Origin: a virus
Length of the DNA: 44,838 bases
Reading direction: 5' to 3' (one strand)
Virus record (IMG/VR): IMGVR_UViG_3300030090_001253
Coordinates: 1-44,838 of that record
The notes below the pieces were generated by a model that saw only the letters and a list, made by a program, of their open reading frames with translations, was not told the DNA's origin and did no database searches. Made by a program: the position numbers and the translations under genes. Positions 26,160-32,416 of the stretch are shown here, piece by piece. Each line of letters starts with the position of its first letter. Position 1 is the first letter of the stretch.

Positions 26160-26703
26160 TGTAGATTCCTTCGAATGTTGTGCCTAGCACGTCGAGTTGT
26201 TTGTACGCTATCTCTTCTGTAGCCGCAACATCAGATGTGCCGTACTCTTTGATTATCTCCCACGGTATCTCATAAAACGTCTTACCCTCGTCCAGATACG
26301 GCTGAACAAGGTCTTTCTCTTTTTGCACCGTGTTATACTTTTTTGCAAGAGCAGCAAGTCCAAGAGGCCATCTCCGCGCTTTCGATAGAACATACTCTGT
26401 AACCATAGTATCATAGATAAAACCCTCATATACAAATCCACAGTCTCGTATCCACTGCAGATCAAACTTTATGTTTTGTCCGACAAGCACAGTTGCGTAA
26501 TTCAACGCAGTCTGAAAGTCTTGTGCCGCGCTTGGTGTAGGCGGCTCAGTCTCATGGTAGTAGCAATCGTAGAACACTTGCTCTTCGTCAGACCACTTGT
26601 AACCTATTGAAACTAAACGATTACCAAAGTAGGGCAAAGCAGTCGTGCCCCCCGATGGTTTGTGTGTGTGGGTTGTCTCCACATCGAACGTCAAGACATT
26701 CAC
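26122..26703 (-). CDS. DNA polymerase-associated 3'-5' exonuclease
   Basis: A 193-residue DnaQ/Pol I-type proofreading exonuclease. Exo I is FDVETT (Asp7, Glu9), Exo II is NIKFDLQW (Asp81), and Exo III is Y154-x3-D158 (EYGTSDVAA). GTG 26703 is preferred as start: GGAGGAG lies 5-6 bases upstream and it overlaps the preceding TGA as GTGA; an ATG at 26718 would bury that ribosome-binding site inside the gene. It ends 38 bases inside the polymerase gene in another frame. In many phages these domains form one chain; here they would form two polypeptides that probably associate. Confidence 0.85.
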   Translation of the reverse strand: MNVLTFDVETTHTHKPSGGTTALPYFGNRLVSIGYKWSDEEQVFYDCYYHETEPPTPSAAQDFQTALNYATVLVGQNIKFDLQWIRDCGFVYEGFIYDTMVTEYVLSKARRWPLGLAALAKKYNTVQKEKDLVQPYLDEGKTFYEIPWEIIKEYGTSDVAATEEIAYKQLDVLGTTFEGIYSEQFGTNTTPIV

Positions 26704-26849
26704 TCCATCTCCTCCCACCGCTTCGTTGCGAAATATCGTGCGAGTGTAGCTATAGACTCTGCGTTCAGTTGTGGATACTTCTTCTCCAGACGATGATACT
26801 CTTCATCGTATAGGTTCTCTTTGATCTCTTCGTTTTGGTGATTGCTCAT
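26700..26849 (-). CDS. Small helical protein, 49 residues
   Basis: Starts with ATG 26849, one base after the stop of the membrane peptide gene, and ends TGA overlapping the exonuclease GTG. The product begins MSNHQNEEIKENLYDEEYHR and continues with LEKKYPQL and SIATLARYFATKRWEEME, a charged helical protein. It fills the gap between neighbours exactly, uses overlaps like the rest of the operon, and is therefore likely real. Function unknown; a small accessory to the polymerase or helicase is possible. Confidence 0.6.
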   Translation of the reverse strand: MSNHQNEEIKENLYDEEYHRLEKKYPQLNAESIATLARYFATKRWEEME

Positions 26850-26850
26850 G

Positions 26851-26964
26851 TCATGCCCTGTTAAATAATGAAAATAAAAGAATCACGCCCATAATCATAA
26901 GCAGAGATTCCCCGTTTGAATTTACAATAAAAGTGAGTCCTAAATATAGCGGTAGTAACATCAT
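26851..26964 (-). CDS. Tiny hydrophobic membrane peptide, 37 residues
   Basis: ATG 26964 overlaps the helicase stop (TGATG), and the TGA stop is followed one base later by the next ATG. The product begins MMLLPLYLGLTFIVN, has a short polar SNGES turn, and continues with a second hydrophobic helix (LLMIMGVILLFSLF). Two hydrophobic helices around a polar hinge suggest a hairpin membrane peptide. Its tight coupling in both directions within the replication operon supports that it is expressed. No homologue recognised. Confidence 0.55.
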   Translation of the reverse strand: MMLLPLYLGLTFIVNSNGESLLMIMGVILLFSLFNRA

Positions 26965-28193
26965 CAGTAGTACACTCCTCGTTGTATGTCTATGTTAGCA
27001 TCTATCGGCCCGTGCCATCCGTTTATTTTATTCTTGGATATGCAAATGTGTCTTACCACATTGTCAACATCACTCGCCCCCGTCTTGCCTATACCAATGA
27101 TCATATCAGCTTCACCAGCCTTACCCGTTTTCGAATTGTCCATCATGTTGTAGTCGATGAACAGACGATCATGTCCATCGTTACTTGCTTGACTGACAGC
27201 CCACACAAGGCACTTGTTACGTTTAGCTATCTCCCGTGCGTTCACGTAAGTCTCCTTGAGTCGCTCGTCACCCCTGTTGTATTCACCCGACACACGAAAT
27301 TTGTCAAGCTGATCACAGAACATAATGTCGGGCTTGTTAAGTTTGGCGTACGAATCTACCTCTTCGATGCTCATGCCAATAGCCATCATCACATCCAGAT
27401 TAGGTTCTATCAATTCTAGACTAATCGGTATGTACTTCTGCTTGTTGTCCTCAAGTTCTTTGCGAGTTATACCGAAGTACGACTGTATCAAGCGTAACTT
27501 GATGCGTTCTGCTGGCTCCTCGTTAGCCCAGTATACCACTTTGTATCCTGCCCTGATGTAACTAGCGGCAAGAAAGCAACAGAAGGTAGTCTTGCCCACC
27601 TCCGGACGAGCAAAGATGATACCCAAGTTACCTCTGTCCATGCCCTCCACACGCTCGTTAATCAGGTTGAACTCAAAAGGGAAGTCGGGTTCTCCCCCGT
27701 GATCCTCAAGCAATTCACCCAAGTCTGCCGTAATCTTTTCGTATGTCGTGCGGTCAGACATACGCCCATCCTCTATGTCCTCAATCAAGGACCGTAACTC
27801 ACCGAAGTCTTCACTTTCGCCTGTAAATATCTCTATGGCTTTCTCGCCGATGATTCGCGCACGGTCACGCAGCCAGAAGTTACGCACCATGTCCATGTGC
27901 ATCTCTGTGTTGGCAGGGTTACCACAGTCTAGACTAAGGATCAGTTCTTGTGACTTCTCCCGCGAACTGTCAGGCATGGCTGGGTTGCGGTCATTAAATA
28001 GCACAGATAGTTCACCCACTGTGATATCGTTCTCGTATTTCGTGTGCGAGTGAACGATAACGTCGAACACGTCACGCATCTCACGGCTGAACATATCGCG
28101 GTTGACGATGTTCAGTACCTCCGAAAAGAATTTGTGGTTGAGGCAGAAGCCCAATATCTGTTTATCGATTGATATAGGATCGTATGAAGTCAT
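26964..28193 (-). CDS. DnaB-like replicative helicase
   Basis: A 409-residue RecA-fold hexameric helicase. Residues 1-110 resemble the DnaB N-terminal helical domain. GNLGIIFARPEVGKTT contains the Walker A (ARPEVGKTT, residues 195-203), and DIMFCDQLDKF is the Walker B region; VWAVSQASNDG and KAGEADMIIGIGKTG correspond to DnaB motifs H3-H4. It unwinds DNA ahead of the phage polymerase, loading next to the primase encoded just upstream. The two genes overlap by 32 bases in different frames, so helicase and primase are separate proteins, unlike the fused T7 gp4. Confidence 0.9.
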   Translation of the reverse strand: MTSYDPISIDKQILGFCLNHKFFSEVLNIVNRDMFSREMRDVFDVIVHSHTKYENDITVGELSVLFNDRNPAMPDSSREKSQELILSLDCGNPANTEMHMDMVRNFWLRDRARIIGEKAIEIFTGESEDFGELRSLIEDIEDGRMSDRTTYEKITADLGELLEDHGGEPDFPFEFNLINERVEGMDRGNLGIIFARPEVGKTTFCCFLAASYIRAGYKVVYWANEEPAERIKLRLIQSYFGITRKELEDNKQKYIPISLELIEPNLDVMMAIGMSIEEVDSYAKLNKPDIMFCDQLDKFRVSGEYNRGDERLKETYVNAREIAKRNKCLVWAVSQASNDGHDRLFIDYNMMDNSKTGKAGEADMIIGIGKTGASDVDNVVRHICISKNKINGWHGPIDANIDIQRGVYY

Positions 28194-28977
28194 CCCGTTC
28201 GTCCTTGTCCATGTTTTTCAAATCAGTTCTCAGTATCATCATCTTTGTCGGTGCAACACTACGTAAGACACGAACCATGTCAACAGCTTTGTCAGTGGCA
28301 TCCTTGTCGAGTGCTACAAAAAAGTTCGGGTAATTAGACAGTGTAGCTAAGTGTTGGGGTAATAAACTTGTCCCCATCAGTGCTACTCCGGTAACAATAT
28401 TACTTATTGCACACGCACTTGCACAATCCTCTACCACAACAGCAGTGCTATGATGTCCACATACGAAGGGATAGTGGCTAGTTCCGTAACGATACCATTT
28501 AGGATTTCTGCCATTTAGTGACCTTCCTGTTGCATCTACAACTCTATTGCCATGTTTCACGAGAAACACTGCTCTGTTTCGCTTGAAATCAAAGCGTATA
28601 TCAACTCGTCCAGCCAAGTACGCATCGTACGCATTGACTCGTTTGACGTACGTTTCAGCATCTAAGCTACGAGAAACACTGACAAATGTATCCGGTATCT
28701 CGTAAGTGTTACTAGTACGGGATGAGGAGGGCGTGGCGGTCTTCAAGGACCGCGCCCGACTCAACGCCTTCTTAGCGTGTTCTCGTGACAAGGTAACACC
28801 AGTGCGTCCCGACACATTACAGTCTGCGTGGAAGCAGTGCCACATACGGTTGAGTCCATCATCTGTAACGCTGAAGGTGTTCTTCTTACCACACACGGGG
28901 CAGTCTGATCTGTATTTTGTCAGGCTAGGAAACTCCAAGCCCTCGACATACCCCTGTAACCAGTTCGGTGATTTCAT
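28162..28977 (-). CDS. DNA primase, zinc-binding and Toprim domains
   Basis: A 271-residue primase that lays RNA primers for phage replication. ATG 28977 is chosen because GGGGGA lies upstream at a suitable distance; a GTG at 29010 would coincide with the promoter's -10 region. Residues 26-53 are a zinc motif (CPVC at 26-29; C48-x4-C53). The Toprim core follows: VVVEDCASACAI supplies the conserved Glu, and FFVALDKDATDKA supplies the D-x-D. First gene of the leftward operon, whose promoter lies at 29010-29038. Confidence 0.87.
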   Translation of the reverse strand: MKSPNWLQGYVEGLEFPSLTKYRSDCPVCGKKNTFSVTDDGLNRMWHCFHADCNVSGRTGVTLSREHAKKALSRARSLKTATPSSSRTSNTYEIPDTFVSVSRSLDAETYVKRVNAYDAYLAGRVDIRFDFKRNRAVFLVKHGNRVVDATGRSLNGRNPKWYRYGTSHYPFVCGHHSTAVVVEDCASACAISNIVTGVALMGTSLLPQHLATLSNYPNFFVALDKDATDKAVDMVRVLRSVAPTKMMILRTDLKNMDKDERDDFIRSYINR

Positions 28978-28990
28978 GTCAGTCCCCCGT

Positions 28991-29003
28991 TTGTCAAAGA
29001 CAA
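28991..29003. promoter_or_regulatory. Perfect palindrome at leftward transcription start
   Basis: TTGTC-AAA-GACAA, a 5-bp perfect inverted repeat. It lies at the predicted first bases of the leftward replication transcript, so it may be an operator or a 5' RNA hairpin. Confidence 0.5.
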
Positions 29004-29009
29004 TGAGCA

Positions 29010-29038
29010 CAGATAATCCATACGAATAATCTTGTCAA
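29010..29038 (-). promoter_or_regulatory. Sigma70-like promoter of the replication operon
   Basis: On the minus strand: TTGACA, a 17-base spacer, then TATCTG. Predicted start near 29003, about 26 bases before the primase ATG. The perfect -35 and canonical spacing support it. Confidence 0.65.
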
Positions 29039-29053
29039 CTGCATTTTTTTGTT

Positions 29054-29090
29054 GACCAGTCTTGACAACTGGTCTACACCAATAAGGATA
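29054..29090 (+). promoter_or_regulatory. Rightward early promoter with -35 inside an inverted repeat
   Basis: GACCAGT (29054-29060) and ACTGGTC (29068-29074) form a perfect 7-bp inverted repeat whose 7-base centre holds the TTGACA -35 (29062-29067). A weak -10 (AGGATA) lies 17 bases later at 29085-29090. A protein bound to the repeat would cover the -35, so this is probably an operator for the early genes. Confidence 0.55.
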
Positions 29091-29114
29091 CTAACCTTTA
29101 GGGATTATATTATT

Positions 29115-29258
29115 ATGAAAAAAGTTAATAAAATTAATCCCATAGCTAAGTTATTACCTAAGTTTGGTAAACGTGTTGTAGAAGACAAACGTAACAAACA
29201 AAAGGATAAACAAGCTAAGAAAGATATAGAAGATGGCAAGACCTTTCAAGATCGTTGA
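29115..29258 (+). CDS. Small lysine-rich protein
   Basis: A 47-residue, strongly basic protein (MKKVNKINPIAKLLPKFGKR...), with the second half almost entirely charged (DKRNKQKDKQAKKDIEDGK). The ATG at 29115 is the start; the frame is open upstream but lies in the promoter region. It could bind nucleic acid. The 3' end overlaps the ribbon-helix-helix gene by 26 bases. Confidence 0.55.
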   Translation: MKKVNKINPIAKLLPKFGKRVVEDKRNKQKDKQAKKDIEDGKTFQDR

Positions 29259-29445
29259 ACCTACTAAGACATACAATCTGTTACTAAAGACAGAACAGTA
29301 TGACAGATTAGCTGCTGTATCTAGTAAGATGCAAAAGACTAGTCGTGAACAAGTAGCTGTAGCAGACTTGATACGAGATGCTATAGATGTGTATTTGGAG
29401 GCATTAGAAGATGAAGTGGATTCTGATCTTCCTGACGAGCGTTAA
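29233..29445 (+). CDS. Ribbon-helix-helix-like DNA-binding protein
   Basis: A 70-residue protein laid out like CopG/Arc regulators: a beta strand near residues 13-17 (TYNLLLK), helix A (TEQYDRLAAVSSKMQ), a turn with TSREQVAVADL, and helix B (IRDAIDVYLEALEDE), ending acidic. Such proteins dimerise and insert the paired strand into the major groove. Because the gene follows the 29.05 kb divergent promoters and their palindromes, it may repress them; that is inference. Confidence 0.65.
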   Translation: MARPFKIVEPTKTYNLLLKTEQYDRLAAVSSKMQKTSREQVAVADLIRDAIDVYLEALEDEVDSDLPDER

Positions 29446-29614
29446 CGGTGAAATATCCGTAGAGGTTGTAGATACTTATGCCCACATGGCTGAGTGTTAC
29501 TACGAGAAGACCATACGTGACTGGGATATTGTCACCGTAAATGAAAAACTTGTGTGTTTTCCTATAGGGGGGGAGGATGAAGAAAAGTTTGAAGACCAAA
29601 CCGTTGGAGATTGA
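29411..29614 (+). CDS. Hypothetical small early protein
   Basis: A 67-residue protein with a hydrophobic start (MKWILIFLTSVNGEISVEVV) and an acidic end. The N-terminus could be a short membrane or export segment, or simply beta strands. ATG 29411 has GGAGG upstream and overlaps the previous gene by 35 bases. No family recognised. Confidence 0.55.
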   Translation: MKWILIFLTSVNGEISVEVVDTYAHMAECYYEKTIRDWDIVTVNEKLVCFPIGGEDEEKFEDQTVGD

Positions 29615-29834
29615 TATTGTCAATCGTTGGAGGTGGGAGGTTGTCGCTCCTGTATCCTCTGTGCGTATCGGAGAGACAAACAAAGAACATGTCAAAAGCA
29701 AACAGAAGCTAGACTATCTACGTCTTGTCACTGTGTACGTCGGAAAAAATAGGGACGACTGTAAAAAGTGGCTTGACGCTAATCATCCGCGTCTGGTAAA
29801 ACTAGGCATTCCTTACGAGGTTGGTAGATCGTAA
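29577..29834 (+). CDS. Hypothetical small early protein
   Basis: An 85-residue basic protein (MKKSLKTKPLEIDIVNRWRW...), with strands in the middle and a helix near residues 60-70 (RDDCKKWLDANHP). It overlaps the previous gene by 38 bases after a very purine-rich GGGGGGGAGG. It is the last gene before a strong terminator. No family recognised. Confidence 0.55.
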   Translation: MKKSLKTKPLEIDIVNRWRWEVVAPVSSVRIGETNKEHVKSKQKLDYLRLVTVYVGKNRDDCKKWLDANHPRLVKLGIPYEVGRS

Positions 29835-29859
29835 GGGACTCCTTCGTTGTTGTGGGAAG

Positions 29860-29896
29860 CGGGGCTGGGATTTATTTCTTGGCCCCGTTTTTTTTT
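29860..29896 (+). terminator. Rho-independent terminator
   Basis: CGGGGC (29860-29865) pairs with GCCCCG (29882-29887), followed by nine T residues. It ends the first early unit (29115-29834). Confidence 0.8.
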
Positions 29897-29899
29897 GTG

Positions 29900-29928
29900 T
29901 TGACACCCTCATTGGTTACCTGTATGGC
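29900..29928 (+). promoter_or_regulatory. Sigma70-like promoter after the terminator
   Basis: TTGACA, a 17-base spacer, then TATGGC (weak -10). It starts a second early unit at about 29935. An imperfect inverted repeat (TTGGTTAC near 29914, GTACCAA near 29935) overlaps it. Confidence 0.5.
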
Positions 29929-29961
29929 TTATGTGTACCAACCAACAGGAAGGATTGAAAG

Positions 29962-30189
29962 ATGCACATCAAACAAGAAGACCGCAGGAAGTTACTCAAG
30001 ATCACCAACCAACTCAGGAATATTGTCTATTACATTGATGATTGCCGTGACGTAGAAGTATCGCAGTTAAGACAGATGGATGATATGATATATACTCTAT
30101 ATACCATTTTTAATTTTAAGCCGCCAAAAGATAAGGACGGCAAAACAAAGGCGTGGGCTGATTGGGTATTCGGGGAGGACGTGAAATGA
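29962..30189 (+). CDS. Hypothetical small early protein
   Basis: A 75-residue helical protein (MHIKQEDRRKLLKITNQLRN, then a helix around VSQLRQMDDMIYTLYTIF) with a basic, Trp-containing tail. Good AGGAAGGA ribosome-binding site. First gene of the second early unit. Its stop overlaps the next start as ATGA. No family recognised. Confidence 0.6.
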   Translation: MHIKQEDRRKLLKITNQLRNIVYYIDDCRDVEVSQLRQMDDMIYTLYTIFNFKPPKDKDGKTKAWADWVFGEDVK

Positions 30190-30365
30190 ACGCAACATCG
30201 TCACTGCTTGAACGCCGTAAAACAGCCAGACACGTCTTGGCTATCATGGACGAGATAGATTACCTCGACATGATCATCGAACCACAAGACTGTGGACACA
30301 AGATCACAACACGTAATCTTCTGCGCGACCACGTGGAAGCTATCTTGAAGGAGATGGAAAAATGA
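30186..30365 (+). CDS. Hypothetical small early protein
   Basis: A 59-residue, mostly helical protein (MNATSSLLERRKTARHVLAI...). ATG 30186 sits in an ATGA overlap with the previous stop and has GGGGAGGA upstream, which decides the start over an earlier in-frame candidate at 30162. Ends in ATGA overlap with the next gene. Function unknown. Confidence 0.6.
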   Translation: MNATSSLLERRKTARHVLAIMDEIDYLDMIIEPQDCGHKITTRNLLRDHVEAILKEMEK

Positions 30366-30721
30366 GTAAGCTATGGCAAGCCACAGTGTGTGTGGAGTAC
30401 ACATTTGAGTGTGAGGGTAACGACTATGATGCGGCACATGAAGACGCTGTTCATATACCGTGGGACAGTGATAATATGTCTTCGTGGAATATACACCTCA
30501 AACAAAAGAGGGAGGAAAATCAAGCATCATTTGTCCAGTCCCTAGAACACTGGGCTAATTGGTTTAAAAGTAGCGATGATGACTTTGCCGATGAAATTGT
30601 TTATCTTCTAGAGGACAAAGCACATGACGTGAGGGAAGACATGAAGCTGGTCAGCAAGATGCGGAATGATGCCAGAGCCAAATGTCAGGCCGCACACAGT
30701 GAGGAGACAGCCGATGCTTGA
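30362..30721 (+). CDS. Hypothetical acidic early protein
   Basis: A 119-residue acidic protein. The N-terminus has beta character (LWQATVCVEYTFECEGNDYD) followed by AAHEDAV, a pattern shared with the protein at 30714 (RVVLTVKQDYEFFVTAEDAD, GAVEEA). The C-terminal half is helical. The shared strand-acid-turn-helix start suggests a common small domain. Start is an ATGA overlap; the stop overlaps the next ATG. Confidence 0.6.
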   Translation: MSKLWQATVCVEYTFECEGNDYDAAHEDAVHIPWDSDNMSSWNIHLKQKREENQASFVQSLEHWANWFKSSDDDFADEIVYLLEDKAHDVREDMKLVSKMRNDARAKCQAAHSEETADA

Positions 30722-30887
30722 CCGAACCTATCGCGTAGTGTTAACAGTCAAACAGGATTACGAGTTTTTTGTCACCGCAGAAGACGCAGACGGTGCCGTA
30801 GAAGAGGCGTGTTGCAAAGAACTAGAAGATGGCCTGATGATAAACGACAACTATGAGTGTGAGTGTTTAACGGTGGAGGTGCAGTGA
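30714..30887 (+). CDS. Hypothetical small acidic protein
   Basis: A 57-residue protein (MLDRTYRVVLTVKQDYEFFV...). The ATG at 30714, after GAGGAG, is preferred over an ATG at 30666, which would overlap the preceding gene by 56 bases. It has a strand pair, an AEDADGAVEEA helix start and a final strand (ECECLTVEV), the layout of a small alpha/beta domain. The stop overlaps the next start (TGATG). Confidence 0.58.
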   Translation: MLDRTYRVVLTVKQDYEFFVTAEDADGAVEEACCKELEDGLMINDNYECECLTVEVQ

Positions 30888-31048
30888 TGGGTAGAGTCAA
30901 GGACTGGATGATTGAGATGCAAGAGGACGCCACAGAAATGTCACGCGATGAGTGGATGACAAAGCACGGCGAATCCGTTATCGAAGTTTACGACGATGTG
31001 CATCGTGCCATACAGGGTGACTTGTTTGAGGACGATGATGGGCCGTGA
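30887..31048 (+). CDS. Hypothetical small acidic protein
   Basis: A 53-residue acidic helical protein (MGRVKDWMIEMQEDATEMSR...) ending LFEDDDGP. ATG 30887 overlaps the upstream TGA and has GGTGGAGG upstream; its stop overlaps the GTG of the next gene. No family recognised. Confidence 0.58.
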   Translation: MGRVKDWMIEMQEDATEMSRDEWMTKHGESVIEVYDDVHRAIQGDLFEDDDGP

Positions 31049-31257
31049 CAAATACACAACGCCAAATATCAAACGCTGACAAATGCCAAACGCCAAACGC
31101 CAAACGCACAACGCTATCATGGGAGTATGTGTGTAACAGATGCGGGGAGCCAGCGATGATAACCACGGGGGGTGCAGGGTATCTGTGCCCCTCTTGTGGT
31201 TTGGAGCATTTGAAAAGGCAAGATAAATTAGTTATTGACCCCGATAACTGGCGGTGA
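31045..31257 (+). CDS. Small zinc-ribbon protein
   Basis: A 70-residue protein from GTG 31045 (GTGA overlap). Residues 1-24 are polar and encoded by near-tandem 7-base repeats, so they look recently expanded. Residues 25-55 form a zinc ribbon: WEYVCNRC (Cys30, Cys33) and YLCPSCG (Cys48, Cys51). Such ribbons bind nucleic acid or proteins. It is the last gene of this early unit. Confidence 0.6.
   Translation: MTNTQRQISNADKCQTPNAKRTTLSWEYVCNRCGEPAMITTGGAGYLCPSCGLEHLKRQDKLVIDPDNWR
31085..31105 (+). repeat. Three tandem 7-base repeats (GCCAAAC)
   Basis: Three exact copies at 31085, 31092 and 31099, flanked from about 31059 to 31112 by degenerate versions (GCCAAAT, CAAACGC, ACAACGC). Unit length 7 shifts the reading frame at each copy. 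Confidence 0.75.
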
Positions 31258-31259
31258 TA

Positions 31260-31293
31260 GGTTCCCGTTATTGTTTGTAACGACGAAGGAACC
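31260..31293 (+). promoter_or_regulatory. Leader hairpin covering a ribosome-binding site
   Basis: GGTTCC-CGTTA (31260-31270) pairs with TAACG (31278-31282) and GGAACC (31288-31293), with a small internal loop. The right arm contains the AAGGA Shine-Dalgarno for ATG 31300, so folding would hide it. Confidence 0.6.
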
Positions 31294-31299
31294 GAACCA

Positions 31300-31560
31300 A
31301 TGAAAAAACGTATACACATAAACCAACACGTTATTCGTGCCAACAAAAAGAACGGGACCAGTGACCCGTGTATCACTGTTAAAACTAGCAAGCGCAATGT
31401 TTATGCTCATCGTGTAGATATTTTTGGCGAGTCTAGTGTTATTTATTCTCCGGACAAACCGTTGTCTTGTGGCGCGAAAGTGTGGCTGGAAACTGATGCG
31501 CCAGTCTCGTGCCAGTGTGCTGATAGTGTCGTTTTAATGAGCGGGGTTTACAGTAAATGA
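31300..31560 (+). CDS. Conserved phage protein, unknown function
   Basis: An 86-residue basic protein starting MKKRIHINQHVIRANKKNG, followed by ITVKTSKRNVYAHRV, a strand, and YSPDKPLSCGAKVWLET. I recognise this as a common short phage protein family, beta-rich throughout, with no known activity. Its translation may be controlled by the hairpin in its leader. The last codons overlap the next ATG (ATGA). Confidence 0.65.
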   Translation: MKKRIHINQHVIRANKKNGTSDPCITVKTSKRNVYAHRVDIFGESSVIYSPDKPLSCGAKVWLETDAPVSCQCADSVVLMSGVYSK

Positions 31561-32171
31561 AACGCCCGACAAAACTATCCCAGCCCAAAATGATCAGTAA
31601 CATAACACACTGCTACCTCGACGCTACGCCAGAACAGATTGCGGGTGGAATGGCTTGGTATGGTAACGCCTACGATGCGGCATATGATATCGGCGTAAAA
31701 TATGACGTGCCAGTGTATATCGTTGTTGCTGTTATTTCTGCATTGTCACCTAACAACAAGTGGACGCGGAATATTGTCAACGCCGATGCTTTAGTCGGTG
31801 CCTTTCTTCGCGGTGATGATATTGATTCGGTGAAAGTGTGCACCTACCACAAAATGAAAAATAAAGCTTGGGACATTCTCGCGGTCAAGCCCGACTATGA
31901 CGGGGCAAAAAGGATGCTCAAGGGACAAAAAATAACTTCGTTCTTTTGTGACATCATGGGCGAGTTCAACGTGACAATCGATGGTCACGCAAGAAACATT
32001 GCGTATAACGAGCGTATCGGCCTAACTGATGATCGAACCAACATTGGTGTCCGTGAATATCGCGGGCTTCAAGATGCGTACAAGGATGCCGCGCAACAAC
32101 TGGATATGATGCCATACCAACTACAGGCTGTTACTTGGCGGGTCTGGCGGGATCGGTACGGGATTACATGA
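31557..32171 (+). CDS. Conserved phage protein, HhH-GPD glycosylase-like features
   Basis: A 204-residue helical protein of a family common in actinobacterial and marine phages. Signature parts: VVAVISALSPNNKWTRNIVN, VCTYHKMKNKAWDIL, GQKITSFFCDIM, VTIDGHARNIAY, and QLQAVTWRVWR. The helical repeat with GxKxxxFxxxI followed by a conserved Asp-Gly-His is reminiscent of HhH-GPD base-excision folds, but catalytic identity is not established. It might act on modified or foreign DNA. Start overlaps the previous stop as ATGA. Confidence 0.6.
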   Translation: MKRPTKLSQPKMISNITHCYLDATPEQIAGGMAWYGNAYDAAYDIGVKYDVPVYIVVAVISALSPNNKWTRNIVNADALVGAFLRGDDIDSVKVCTYHKMKNKAWDILAVKPDYDGAKRMLKGQKITSFFCDIMGEFNVTIDGHARNIAYNERIGLTDDRTNIGVREYRGLQDAYKDAAQQLDMMPYQLQAVTWRVWRDRYGIT

Positions 32172-32307
32172 CAAAACGTCAACGCCAAAATTGCCACGCT
32201 AAGTTTTGGGGATTGCCTAGATGTTTCTGTCCATTGGTTCGGGGGCAGGGTGACGGGGTGATCGGATCGGCAGCGAGTCGCGGGGCTAGTCGATCATTTT
32301 CGGGTGC

Positions 32308-32356
32308 GACAAAAAAGTTTTGTCCACCTGTTCAACAACTAGCATCTGTGTGCTAG
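32308..32356 (+). promoter_or_regulatory. Two perfect inverted repeats upstream of the DUF932 gene
   Basis: GACAAAA/TTTTGTC (32308-32324, 3-base centre) and CTAGCA/TGCTAG (32339-32356, 6-base centre). They lie in the 245-base gap between genes, where I see no convincing -35/-10 pair. Likely operators or leader hairpins. Confidence 0.5.
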
Positions 32357-32416
32357 TGTTCAGGGACTCGCAGCCAGTCGGCAGCGGGACAACAACCAAG
32401 AAGGGAATAAAAAATC

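Noticed and set aside
31085-31105. CRISPR-like repeats
   Set aside because: Units are 7 bases, tandem and without spacers.
32135-32356. Open frame in the gap before DUF932
   Set aside because: Starts inside the preceding gene, ends inside a palindrome, with a Cys/Arg-rich product of no recognisable kind.
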